From contig NZ_CP072913.1 in assembly GCF_017968885.1 (NCBI RefSeq), positions 6,488,501 to 6,552,500 on the forward strand: a stretch of 64,000 nt of DNA, in the 5' to 3' direction. This document shows, one piece after another, positions 46,901-55,124 of this stretch (its first letter is position 1; the number at the start of each line of letters is the position of its first letter). Source of the DNA: Pseudomonas sp. Tri1. Lineage in GTDB: Bacteria > Pseudomonadota > Gammaproteobacteria > Pseudomonadales > Pseudomonadaceae. The position numbers and the translations under genes were made by a program. The notes below the pieces were generated by a model. It did not search any database and was not told the origin of the DNA. It worked only from the letters and a program-made list of their open reading frames with translations.

Positions 46901-47007
46901 CGTTCCAGCGAGCGCTGGGTCGCCAGGTACACACTGGCCATCGCACCTTCACCGATCGGCCCTTCGATGTCGTAGCCGGGGATGACAATGTTCAGGGTCA
47001 AGCTCAT
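43912..47007 (-). CDS. ppkA: T6SS serine/threonine kinase PpkA
   Basis: A 1031-residue transmembrane kinase. The cytoplasmic Hanks kinase domain has the Gly-rich loop (GEGAMASVYL), Lys41, His131-Arg132-Asp133 (HRDVKPANIL) and DFG at 151-153. A Pro-rich linker leads to one membrane helix near residue 345. The periplasmic part has an SH3-like region and a von Willebrand A domain with the MIDAS motif beginning at Asp619 (DTTVS). PpkA phosphorylates Fha to switch on the secretion system, opposed by PppA. All catalytic residues are present. Confidence 0.95.
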   Translation of the reverse strand: MSLTLNIVIPGYDIEGPIGEGAMASVYLATQRSLERKVALKVMAAALAADPTFCERFLREGKTLARLSHPHTVTIHDIGNVGELYYMAMEYLPNGTLKERIAAGLTPEQGLTYIRQIASALGYAHGLGLVHRDVKPANILFRADGTAVLSDFGIAKSLDDRTQFTQAGFAVGTPSYMSPEQARGQDIDGRADLYALGVVLYEILVGKLPYTGNDALSTALAHLTEPLPELPVHHGRYQDVLRKLLAKDPAERFPDAAALLRALDNLPQESEATLIRPLSLQLPETPKPVDDLAGLTPMSIDIPSGPAYSQPQPQSQPKPVPPPVKPTPQSSVSEQRKGPVFALAAVAVAVALALGGAGYWWLSGDDGKAVKTPVATTTSAKPPEVSPPKAPEVPAVKPPVAPPAQPPVATEADGGQRPLLMAGKKTLFQRVLSKPGAKLADAPGAAPGKALPAFSVLYVYQRKDVDGSAWVRVGAATDGRSDGWLPAAQVSDWKQSLVLKFTERSGRAPVMFLRQPGEVEKLLANPSAAKNVLLKAQQSPQEDQQVLALEPAASAVPQSQFYLLPIFDSRESLDENGQPVQLLNVASIDPGNTPRATPNTPITTANADAFRTAVVLVVDTTVSMQPYIDQVRDVVHELQTRIAERGELDSVSFGMVGFRSSIKKTPGLEYVAKTLITLEQGRDPQRFMELARQVKASTVSSHSFNEDAFAGVMEAVEGMDWSGYGGRLILLVTDAGALRKNDPFAATQMNEAEVRQAALGKQIKIYALHLLSDAGKKTHAGAQSQYRTLTADANPQIGDLYIPVPGADVRKFGERVDEIGSVFADLVHQVRSNKPQAVPLLSAAPSLADKSAAVGYAMHMDFLGRKSASQAPQLVSAWTADRDLTNPALPAFQVCVMLTKLQLNDLQQSLKLIVDAARKTQSSPKDFFQEIASASAYMSRDPSALRKGGNLADGGILGEYLEGLPYRSKSLNMTQDLWLSLSVAEQEDFIDELDSKIRLYETFHNDLANWVRFGDAEPGDALYRVPLSTLP

Positions 47008-47735
47008 GACGGCACCTTCACGACAACCACGGTGATGTTGTCTGGGGCTCCGCGCATCAGGCCCAGGGACACCAGGCTGCTGGCGATTTCGCCGGGCTCG
47101 TCGTGGCTCAACACTTCGCGGATTTCATCGTCCTCGACGGTCTTGGTCAGCCCGTCGCTGCACAGCAAGTAGCTGTCGCCGGGGACCAACAACAACTCGG
47201 CCATCGCCAGGTTCAGTTGCGCCTCGACGCCAATGGCCCGGGTGACGATGTTGGCCCGTGGGTGCACCCGCGCCTCGGCTTCGCTGAGCAGGCCACTGTC
47301 TTGCAGGTCCTGGACGTAGCTGTGATCGCGAGAGACGCCTTCGAGCACGCCATCGCGCAGGCGATACAAGCGACTGTCGCCGGCCCACAGGCACATGCCA
47401 CGCAGGTCGCGGGTAGCCAGTACCACCACGGTGCTGCCCATCATGGTCACGCCACGGTTGGCGGTTTCCTCACGCACAGCGGCGTTGACCCGCAACAGGT
47501 CGCTTTGCAGCGCCGCGACGTATTCGTCCAGCGAGCGGCCCACGGCAATGTTGCGCAGGCTGTCGACGATCAGGCTGCTGACATAGTCGCCCGCCGCGTG
47601 CCCGCCCATGCCATCGGCGACCACCCACAAGCCGTTTTCCGGCAGGTCCAGGCAGGCGTCTTCGTTGACCTGGCGGACCATGCCGACGTGGCTCTTGCTT
47701 GCAGACTTGAATGCTTTTCCGGCACTTGGACGCAT
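47004..47735 (-). CDS. pppA: T6SS PP2C-type phosphatase PppA
   Basis: A 243-residue PPM/PP2C serine/threonine phosphatase. Metal-binding aspartates are visible in RQVNEDACLD, VVADGMGGHAAGD (Asp41), LLCSDGLTKTVEDDE and the terminal APDNITVVVV. It dephosphorylates Fha and resets the T6SS. It overlaps ppkA in ATGA, and tagF ends one base before it. Confidence 0.95.
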   Translation of the reverse strand: MRPSAGKAFKSASKSHVGMVRQVNEDACLDLPENGLWVVADGMGGHAAGDYVSSLIVDSLRNIAVGRSLDEYVAALQSDLLRVNAAVREETANRGVTMMGSTVVVLATRDLRGMCLWAGDSRLYRLRDGVLEGVSRDHSYVQDLQDSGLLSEAEARVHPRANIVTRAIGVEAQLNLAMAELLLVPGDSYLLCSDGLTKTVEDDEIREVLSHDEPGEIASSLVSLGLMRGAPDNITVVVVKVPS

Positions 47736-48389
47736 CTACACAACACCCTCTTGGCCGAGCAAAAATTGCGCAAAATCGGCGGCGGCCGGTAGGCCGTGGC
47801 ACCGCATCAAACCGGGCGCGATGCGCTCCGAACCCTGGCCCCACCACAGGCTGACGCCTTCGCAAGCCGACTCAGCCAGGGCACTCATTCGCCGCTGCGG
47901 GTCAGTGGCATCGAAGCGGTGCAGGCTGGCAAACCGGCTGCTGGGGGTGCGCGGCAGGTACATCGGGCTCCCCAGGTTTTCCAGTTCTGCGCCGAAGGCT
48001 TCGAAACTGCCCTCCACGTTCAACGTGCTCAGCAACAGGTTCTCCACCCGTTCGAACCAGTCGTCCGCACCGCCCACCACCGACGCCGGATCCGCGTCGG
48101 GCTCCAGCAGCACCGCGACGGTCAGCGGAAAATAGCGGCCGACCCGGTCGATACTTGGCATCACCACGCCGACGGCGGCGTCCGGCCCACACACCCCGGG
48201 CGCCACCATGAAGCGCCACAGCGGGCTGACCAGGTAGGCATCCAGCCAACGCTCGCCGAGACTGGCCTGGCTGGCGAGCAGACCCGCCGCCAGCCACGAG
48301 TCCCACGGGCTGATAAAGCTCTGCGGCAAACCACGGCTGACGAAGTCGCCGCGGCTGGCCAGCTTTCCGTAGAAGCCCGGCGTACTCAT
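47736..48389 (-). CDS. tagF: T6SS-associated protein TagF
   Basis: A 217-residue DUF2094/TagF protein starting MSTPGFYGKLASRGDFVSRG and containing DSWLAAGLLASQASLGERWL and SPLWRFMVAPGV. In P. aeruginosa, TagF represses assembly post-translationally, independently of PpkA, by interacting with Fha. The ATG at 48389 overlaps the tssM stop (ATGA). It is not fused to PppA, unlike in some other bacteria. Confidence 0.93.
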   Translation of the reverse strand: MSTPGFYGKLASRGDFVSRGLPQSFISPWDSWLAAGLLASQASLGERWLDAYLVSPLWRFMVAPGVCGPDAAVGVVMPSIDRVGRYFPLTVAVLLEPDADPASVVGGADDWFERVENLLLSTLNVEGSFEAFGAELENLGSPMYLPRTPSSRFASLHRFDATDPQRRMSALAESACEGVSLWWGQGSERIAPGLMRCHGLPAAADFAQFLLGQEGVV

Positions 48390-51300
48390 AGCCGCTCCGG
48401 CAGGCTGAAGCCGCTGAGCACCCGGCTCTTGAACGGGTTGAAGGCGCTGTTGGCGCGCAACTCGTAAGAGGCGCTGGCGCCATCGACCCGCAGCCGCAGG
48501 TTGAAGCGATCCGGCGAGTTGCCGGCGGTCAGGTCCGATTGCTCCAGCAGTCGGAACCAGGCCCATGGCCCGTCCAGGGTGATGCCGGAACGACCGCTGG
48601 AGGAAGGCGGCATGATCGAGATCCGCACCACGCCAATACTGCCCGGGTTAGGCCATTGCATGGCGGTCGGACGGCTCGGGCCGTGGTCGTAGCTCAACTG
48701 CTGGCCGTCGAGGTCGAGCAGAAATTGGGTGATGGTCGAGTCCATCGCCACCGGTTTGAGCTCGAAACGCACCATCGGCTGGGTGCCGCCGGAACGGAAG
48801 AACGCATCGCGGATGGTCGCCGCCCGCTGGAAGGTCTGCAGCACGCCAGGGGCGATGCCAAGCTTCTGCGCCGCGCCCGGCTGCCAGCGCCAGGTCGGAG
48901 TCGAGGTGTCGACGTAGGGTTGCAGGTACTTGCGGAAGTAATTGTCCATGACCCCGCCAACCCCGAAGAACTGACCGAAGTCATCCAGGGTCGCGTCCCG
49001 CGCACTGCCCGGCGACATCGGGTAACGCCCAGCCAGGGACTGGCGGTAGATGTTCACCACTTCGCTGGTCCAGGCGGCGTTCAGTTGGTTGCGTACCCCA
49101 CCCATCATGCTGTTGGTGGTGGAGTTGACCACCGACTTGACCAGGCCCTGCACCAGCGGCGGTTGACGTTCAGCGTTGAGGCTGACGCGGGTGGCCGCGG
49201 CCGCTGCCTGGTTCTTGGCTTCACCGAGCAAGGCATCGCCGCTGGCACCGACCATGGCACTGACCTGCACGTACAAGGCGTTCATGTCGGCCAGCAGGCC
49301 GTCGATGGCCGCCGGTTCGCCTTCTTGCTTACTGACGATGCTGTTGAGCTCGGCGAAGTGCGCGGTGATCGGATCATCGCTGGTCGCCGGTGCGTTTGAG
49401 CTCGCCTGCTCCTGGCCGAGCAAACTGCCCAGGCGCTCCTTGAGCTTGTCCACGCCACCCTCCACCGGCGCGCCTTGGGCGGCCAGCAGGCGTTCATCCT
49501 GCTGCAGGTCGGTTTCCTTCGCCACGGCCACCAGCAGCTTCTTCAACGGCGAGCTGGGGCCGGAAAGCACCCGCAGCACATCGGCGGCCTGGGCCACGCT
49601 GGTGATCGGCACGAAGTCGATATCCGCCAGCAAGGCGTCCCATTGGCGCTGATAGTCCTGGAAGTACAGGCGACGTACATCGGCGGCCAGGCTGGCGACG
49701 TTCTGCTGATCGGCCTGTTCGTGACCCAGTACCCACTGCTCTTCGGCCAGGGTGCCGGTCTGGCTCAGACTGGTGAGCAGGAAGCCCTGACGGTAGCCCT
49801 TGACGGTGAAGAAGCCGCTCAATGGCTCGCCCAACGGCTTGCCGCTCTTGCGGCTGAACACCAGTGCCGCGTCACGCCCGGCGGCTTCGTTGATGCGGAA
49901 GTCCGGGATGCCTTCGGGCAGCTTCTGGCGCTTGATCCGGTCGTAGACGCGCTGGGCCACGGGCAATTGCTGCAACTGCCGGCGCAGGTCTTCGACCAGG
50001 CGCGGGTCGAGACGCGCCAGCGGCGGACGCCGCTCGAACAGCGCCTGCAAATGCGCGGTCAGGGCCTGGCGCTGCTCGGCCGGCAAGTCTCGCGGCAGGC
50101 TGCGGTCCCAATCCAGGGCGATCCAGGCCTTGATGAAGTCGGCATCGTAATGCTCGGTGTCAGCGAGCATCAGGTAGGCCTTCAAGCCTTCGTAGAGGAA
50201 ATCCGAATTACCGCCACTGTGCAGTTGCTCTTCGATGCGCGTCAGCAGCCGCGGGGCGAACACCGCAATCAACAACTTGCGATAGACGCTGCCGGACTCG
50301 GCTTCGAGCATGTCGCCCTGGTACAGGCCCAGGCCTTCGGCCCAATCGGGCGCATCGTCGGCAAGGTGTTTCACGGCGTTGAGCAATGGCAACACCGCCA
50401 GTACGTCGCGCTGGGCCGGGCTGAGGTTTTGCACGGTCTGGCCCAACGGCGCGACCTTCTGGTCGACCTGAGTGATGTAGGCCTGGTTGGCGCGGTAGCT
50501 GACCCACCACAACGTGCTGACCACCAACACCAGCACCACGGTGGAGGCCAGTACGCCGCGGGCGATCCATTTGCGCCGACGCTCGACCTTCGGATCGACG
50601 CCCACCAGCCCGCGCTCGGCGAAAGCCACGGCGGTGAAGAGTTTTTCGATGAAGTAACTGCGCCCGGTGCCGGTCTGGCGCGCCAGGTGCTGACGGTCCA
50701 GGTTCATGCTCTGGGCCATGGAACCGATCAGGCGATCGATCGGGCTGCCTTCCTGGGTGCCGCTGGTGAAATACACCCCGCGCAGCAACACGCGCTCTTC
50801 GAAGGCGTTGGGTTTGAACACGCCTTCGAGAAAGCTTTGCAGGCAATCTTTCAAAGCGCCGAACTGCTGCGGGAAGCCATAGATCAGATCGCGCCGCGCC
50901 GGGTCGCGCTCTTGCTGCAAGCGCTCGACCAAGCGGTCGTTGAGGCGTTGCTCAAGGCCGGTGAATTCGCTTTGCAGGTGCGCCAGCGGGCTGTCGTTGC
51001 CCTTGCCATCGTCCAAGGCGAAGGTCATGCCCCAGACCTGGGCGCGCTCTTCCTTGCTCAGGGTATCGAAATACTCCATGAACCCGGGCACCAGGTCGAG
51101 CTTGGTGAGCATCAGGTAGATCGGGAAGCGCACGCCCAATTGGGTGTACAGCTCCTGGATCCGCAGGCGGATCGCCGCGGCATGGGCGGCGCGCTCGGCG
51201 TCGCTGCCCAGCAGCAGGTCGGACAGGCTGATGGCGATGAAGGCGCCGTCAATCGGACGCCGGGCCCGTTGTTTTTTCAGCAGGCCAAGGAAGCCCAGCC

Positions 51301-51886
51301 ACGCAGCCTTGTCGACGGTCGCGTCACTGTCCTGGGTGGTGTAGCGGCCAGCGGTGTCGAGCAGGACAGCCTGGTCGGTGAACCACCAATCGCAATTGCG
51401 CGTGCCCCCCACGCCACGTACCGCACCGGCGCCCAGTTGCGCGGCCAGTGGGAAATGCAGCCCGGAATTCACCAGCGCAGTGGTCTTGCCCGAACCCGGC
51501 GGGCCGATGATCACGTACCACGGCAACTCGTAGAGGTTGCGGCGCTCGTCACCGCCCAGCTTGGCTTTCTTGAGCAGCGCCAGGGCTTCGTCCATGCGCT
51601 GGCGCAGGGTTTCGAGCTCTTCGGCAGTGGCGATGCTGCTGGGGTCGGGCGGGGTTTGCGCGGCCAGGCTGCGCATCACTTCGGCGGCCTGACGGCGGGC
51701 CTGGATGATGCGGAATACCCGGTAGGCGATCCACACCGCGAACACCAGGATGATCAACGCCCAGCGCCGGCCTTCGGGCACCAGCCACTCCAGCAGCGGG
51801 CCGACGAACCAGATGATCAGGCTCAGGGCAATCAGCCCCAGCAACGGAATGACCCAGCGGGTCATAAAACTGAAAAACGCCTTCAC
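48386..51886 (-). CDS. tssM: T6SS membrane subunit TssM (IcmF)
   Basis: A 1166-residue inner-membrane protein forming the trans-envelope channel with TssL and TssJ. Two N-terminal helices (about residues 11-32 and 42-61) are followed by a cytoplasmic NTPase-like domain with an intact Walker A (GPPGSGKTT, 128-136). A third helix near residue 450 (GVLASTVVLVLVVSTLWWVS) leads to the large periplasmic domain (IcmF-related and DUF1215 regions). The start codon is GTG, overlapping the tssL stop as GTGA. Confidence 0.95.
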   Translation of the reverse strand: MKAFFSFMTRWVIPLLGLIALSLIIWFVGPLLEWLVPEGRRWALIILVFAVWIAYRVFRIIQARRQAAEVMRSLAAQTPPDPSSIATAEELETLRQRMDEALALLKKAKLGGDERRNLYELPWYVIIGPPGSGKTTALVNSGLHFPLAAQLGAGAVRGVGGTRNCDWWFTDQAVLLDTAGRYTTQDSDATVDKAAWLGFLGLLKKQRARRPIDGAFIAISLSDLLLGSDAERAAHAAAIRLRIQELYTQLGVRFPIYLMLTKLDLVPGFMEYFDTLSKEERAQVWGMTFALDDGKGNDSPLAHLQSEFTGLEQRLNDRLVERLQQERDPARRDLIYGFPQQFGALKDCLQSFLEGVFKPNAFEERVLLRGVYFTSGTQEGSPIDRLIGSMAQSMNLDRQHLARQTGTGRSYFIEKLFTAVAFAERGLVGVDPKVERRRKWIARGVLASTVVLVLVVSTLWWVSYRANQAYITQVDQKVAPLGQTVQNLSPAQRDVLAVLPLLNAVKHLADDAPDWAEGLGLYQGDMLEAESGSVYRKLLIAVFAPRLLTRIEEQLHSGGNSDFLYEGLKAYLMLADTEHYDADFIKAWIALDWDRSLPRDLPAEQRQALTAHLQALFERRPPLARLDPRLVEDLRRQLQQLPVAQRVYDRIKRQKLPEGIPDFRINEAAGRDAALVFSRKSGKPLGEPLSGFFTVKGYRQGFLLTSLSQTGTLAEEQWVLGHEQADQQNVASLAADVRRLYFQDYQRQWDALLADIDFVPITSVAQAADVLRVLSGPSSPLKKLLVAVAKETDLQQDERLLAAQGAPVEGGVDKLKERLGSLLGQEQASSNAPATSDDPITAHFAELNSIVSKQEGEPAAIDGLLADMNALYVQVSAMVGASGDALLGEAKNQAAAAATRVSLNAERQPPLVQGLVKSVVNSTTNSMMGGVRNQLNAAWTSEVVNIYRQSLAGRYPMSPGSARDATLDDFGQFFGVGGVMDNYFRKYLQPYVDTSTPTWRWQPGAAQKLGIAPGVLQTFQRAATIRDAFFRSGGTQPMVRFELKPVAMDSTITQFLLDLDGQQLSYDHGPSRPTAMQWPNPGSIGVVRISIMPPSSSGRSGITLDGPWAWFRLLEQSDLTAGNSPDRFNLRLRVDGASASYELRANSAFNPFKSRVLSGFSLPERL

Positions 51887-53193
51887 TCGACCCCCTCCGC
51901 CAATACTGTGATTTCAACCCGACGATTGCGTGCACGCCCCTCGGTGGTGGCGTTGGACGCCAGCGGCTCGGTGTCGCTGCGACCTTCAGCGCTGAAGCGC
52001 TCGGGCTGGCCGGTCTTGGCCGAGAGAAGCTCCAGCACCGACCTGGCCCGCGCCTCGGACAAGGCCCAGTTGGAGGGGAACCGGAGGGTGGCAATCGGCC
52101 GATTGTCGCTGTGGCCGGTCACCAGGACCTGGCCCTTGACCTTGCGCACCGCATCGGCGATGCGCAGCATCAACGGCTGGAAATCGTCCTTGATGCTGGC
52201 GCTGCCAGAGGCAAACAGCTCATCGCCACGGATGGTCACCACCGAGCGGTCAACGGCGTCTTCCACCGCAATCCGGCCGGCCCTGATCTCATCGGCGAGG
52301 AAACCGGCCAGGCGTGGTCGTTCGATCACTTTCGGCTGCGCCACGGGACGGTCGATGGTCTGCACCGGGATTTCACCCAGGAAATGAATGTTCTTGAACA
52401 CCGGCTCGGCATCGGAAGCCAGCTTCATGCGCAGGCCGAACAGCAGCGCCAGCAGCAGCGCCGCGCCGATGGCCACGGCGATCCACGGCGGCATGAATTG
52501 GGCCAGTCGATCGCGGGCCACGGTGACACCGCGCCAGTGCGGCGACAGCTCACGCTCGTAGTCGCCACGGGCGCTGCGGATCACGCCCGCGGTGCGCTCA
52601 CGCAAGGCTTCCAATTGGCTGCGACCGTCGTTCATCACCCGGTAGCGCCCCTCGAAACCCAGGCACATGCACAGGTACAACAGCTCCAGCAGATACAAGC
52701 GCTCACGCGGGCTTTGCAGGCAATGCTCCAGCAGCTGGAAGACCTTCTCACCGCCCCAGGCTTCGTTGTGCACGGTGATCAACAGGCTCTGCTTGCCCCA
52801 GTCGCTGGTGCCGCCCCACGGCGTGCTCAACACCGCCTCATCGAGGGCGGTGCACAAGGCGTAGCGAGCCAGCAACACCTCGTTGCGCACCACGCCGGCG
52901 GCCTCGGCGCGCTCTTCGAACTGGCGCAGGTAGGCCAGCAGTTGCGCGCGCAAGCTGGCTGGCGCCGGGTGAGCAATGGTGCTGCGCAGGCGCGTCAGCA
53001 GGGCCAACAACGGGCCGGCGGCGCTTTCCAAGGGGTTGAGGCCTTGGGCTTTGCCCGTCAGCACCGGCGCGGCCGGCATCGACAGTGGTGCCGGCGCAGG
53101 TGTCGGCTGTGGACGACCAGCGTCCGGGCGGAAGGGATCTCCACCACGGCCACCGGGCGTTGGCATGAACTGGGTACGATCGTCGTTACTCAT
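51883..53193 (-). CDS. tssL: T6SS membrane subunit TssL with OmpA-like domain
   Basis: A 436-residue evolved TssL. The N-terminal DotU cytoplasmic domain (about residues 55-240, with ALCTALDEAVLSTPWG and LLYLCMCLGFEGRYRV) is followed by one membrane helix (WIAVAIGAALLLALLFGLRM). A C-terminal peptidoglycan-binding OmpA/MotB domain follows (VTGHSDNRPI, LSEARARSVLELL, GRARNRRVEI). The OmpA domain helps anchor the complex to the cell wall. The operon order tssJ-tssK-tssL-tssM is standard. Confidence 0.95.
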   Translation of the reverse strand: MSNDDRTQFMPTPGGRGGDPFRPDAGRPQPTPAPAPLSMPAAPVLTGKAQGLNPLESAAGPLLALLTRLRSTIAHPAPASLRAQLLAYLRQFEERAEAAGVVRNEVLLARYALCTALDEAVLSTPWGGTSDWGKQSLLITVHNEAWGGEKVFQLLEHCLQSPRERLYLLELLYLCMCLGFEGRYRVMNDGRSQLEALRERTAGVIRSARGDYERELSPHWRGVTVARDRLAQFMPPWIAVAIGAALLLALLFGLRMKLASDAEPVFKNIHFLGEIPVQTIDRPVAQPKVIERPRLAGFLADEIRAGRIAVEDAVDRSVVTIRGDELFASGSASIKDDFQPLMLRIADAVRKVKGQVLVTGHSDNRPIATLRFPSNWALSEARARSVLELLSAKTGQPERFSAEGRSDTEPLASNATTEGRARNRRVEITVLAEGVE

Positions 53194-53199
53194 CGCGGT

Positions 53200-54534
53200 T
53201 TATCCTCGGATCGCCCAGAAAGCCAGGTTCAGCCCCGGGAACTGGCCGGCGATGTGAAACGCAAAGCCGCCGGAGTTGCTCAGTTGTTGCCAGTGGTCGC
53301 TGCCCCGATCGAGTTCGTAGTAAGTCGAACCGGCGTGGTACGGCAGTTGCCGTGGCGCCACCGGCAACGGCAGCAGGCCGATGCCCGGCAGCTGCAGGTT
53401 GACCAGGTCGCGGATGTGTTCCACCGAACCGACCTTGCTCTGCTGGCCGAAGCGCCCGCGCAGGGTTTCGGCCGGCACATCGGCGCGCACCACCAGGATG
53501 AAACTGGCGCTGTCGAGCAGGGTTTTGTCGGCCAGCATCGCCACGTGGATGCCGTAGGCTTTCTCGACAATCGGGATCGGCGTGGCCTTGCTGTCGATCA
53601 GCATCGACAGGGCTTCACGCAGGGCCTGCATCACCGGCGCGTAGCTGAGCGCCAGGTCATCATGCTGGTATTGCGGGTATTCCTGCGGTCGCCGCCCGGA
53701 AGCGGTGAACGTGGAGAACTCGCCGGCCAGGCTCACCAACTCGCTATAGAGACGCTCTGGGTGCAAGGGGCTCAACTGGCTCAGGTGCTGGATCAGCGGC
53801 TGGGCACGGTTGACCAGTTGCAGCAGCATGAAATCGGCGATCTCCGAAGCGCCACCGGCACCGGAAGCCACCACTCGCCCGGCCAGGGCTTCGCCGCGCT
53901 GATGAAGCAGGCCCAGCAGTTCGCTGCGAAACGCAGCCAGCGGTTTGGAGGCGGCCACATCCAGCAGCGGTGGGATGTAGCTGTCGTCGAGCACCAGGGC
54001 GCGGTCGGCACGTTTTTCCTTGATGCGCACCACACCGACAGCGGCGTAGTCACCGATGCCATCCTGTGCGGTCAACAGGCGCAGCGCCCGGGAACCCAGG
54101 GCCACCGGCGCGCGGTTTTCGAAGGGCGAGTTGTCGTCGCGCACTTCGCACACCTGGCTCACATAGCGTGCAGCGCCAAGGTCTTCGCCTTCATCCACGG
54201 TGTCACGGGCGCCGGCACGCTTGAGCGGCAAGGCCAGGTACACCAGGCCATCGCGCAGGTTGTCATCGACGTTCAGCGGCGTGGGCGCCAGGTCATCCTG
54301 GGGAATGTTGAACGGCGTGCCGTCCGGCAACAGGCCGCGCGCCGAGATGATCGCCAGCTTGCCCTGGGCCAGCAGGCCCTGGTCGATCAGCAATTCGGAA
54401 AAACCCCAGGCGCCGGCCGACAATGGGCGGCTGCGAGCGTCGATGAGGTTTTCCAGATAACGGTCGTGCTGTTGGAAGTGCTGCGTTCCAATGAACATGC
54501 CTTCCGACCAGACCACGCGATTGTTCCAGGACAT
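53200..54534 (-). CDS. tssK: T6SS baseplate subunit TssK
   Basis: A 444-residue baseplate-membrane complex adaptor, starting MSWNNRVVWSEGMFIGTQHF, followed by QQHDRYLENLIDARSRPLS. These N-terminal features are diagnostic of TssK. It links the TssEFG wedge to TssL/TssM and is related to phage receptor-binding proteins. Six bases separate it from tssL. Confidence 0.95.
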   Translation of the reverse strand: MSWNNRVVWSEGMFIGTQHFQQHDRYLENLIDARSRPLSAGAWGFSELLIDQGLLAQGKLAIISARGLLPDGTPFNIPQDDLAPTPLNVDDNLRDGLVYLALPLKRAGARDTVDEGEDLGAARYVSQVCEVRDDNSPFENRAPVALGSRALRLLTAQDGIGDYAAVGVVRIKEKRADRALVLDDSYIPPLLDVAASKPLAAFRSELLGLLHQRGEALAGRVVASGAGGASEIADFMLLQLVNRAQPLIQHLSQLSPLHPERLYSELVSLAGEFSTFTASGRRPQEYPQYQHDDLALSYAPVMQALREALSMLIDSKATPIPIVEKAYGIHVAMLADKTLLDSASFILVVRADVPAETLRGRFGQQSKVGSVEHIRDLVNLQLPGIGLLPLPVAPRQLPYHAGSTYYELDRGSDHWQQLSNSGGFAFHIAGQFPGLNLAFWAIRG

Positions 54535-54549
54535 GGGGGCTCCGATTGC

Positions 54550-55056
54550 TTATTGGGCAGGGCTGGATGGGGGGACGACGACGGCGCTGCGCACGGCGCG
54601 CACATCGAGGCTGATCTGGTATTCGGTGTATTCGCGCGCCGGGACGTTCATCACCGTGCGCCACAGCGACTGGTCCAGCTCGCGATAGCCCACCAATATG
54701 CCGATGTGCCGCGTGGCCGGGTCGAGGTCGCGTTGCAGGCTCAATTGCTGGCCGGGCTGGATCAGCACCTCGTCCTGATCGATCAGGTCGGCGCCCAGCG
54801 TTGCCTGGGCGCGTTCGGCCAGGGCGAAATAATCGGAACGGCCGAAGGTGGCAGCATTTTTCAATTCGAAAATGCGCACCCGGACTGGGGCCGGCTGGCC
54901 GGTGGCACCGGGGTTGAGCCCGGCAATGGCATGGAAATGCAGCTCGACGGCAGCGGTGTCGGCCTCAGCTTCTTCGGGCTGGGGTTTGGCCGCATCCTTG
55001 GCGCACGCCGTCAGCAGAAGCGCGGTGGCGACTGCGAGTAAAAACCTGGGAATCAT
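54550..55056 (-). CDS. tssJ: T6SS outer-membrane lipoprotein TssJ
   Basis: A 168-residue lipoprotein with signal peptide and lipobox (LLLTAC, Cys18), then a transthyretin-like domain. LHFHAIAGLNPGATGQPAPV, RIFELKNAATFGRSDYFAL and the final IGILVGYRELDQSLWR are typical TssJ segments. It anchors TssM at the outer membrane. Confidence 0.94.
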   Translation of the reverse strand: MIPRFLLAVATALLLTACAKDAAKPQPEEAEADTAAVELHFHAIAGLNPGATGQPAPVRVRIFELKNAATFGRSDYFALAERAQATLGADLIDQDEVLIQPGQQLSLQRDLDPATRHIGILVGYRELDQSLWRTVMNVPAREYTEYQISLDVRAVRSAVVVPPSSPAQ

Positions 55057-55124
55057 CCTGCGTCCTCAATGACGTTTGAGCTATCCGTTGTTGGCTTATC
55101 AGTATTGTTATAGGACAGCGCCGC

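Noticed and set aside
52111..55041. A 976-residue rightward frame across tssL, tssK and tssJ
   Set aside because: Antisense shadow of three clearly identified T6SS genes; no domain or start signal.
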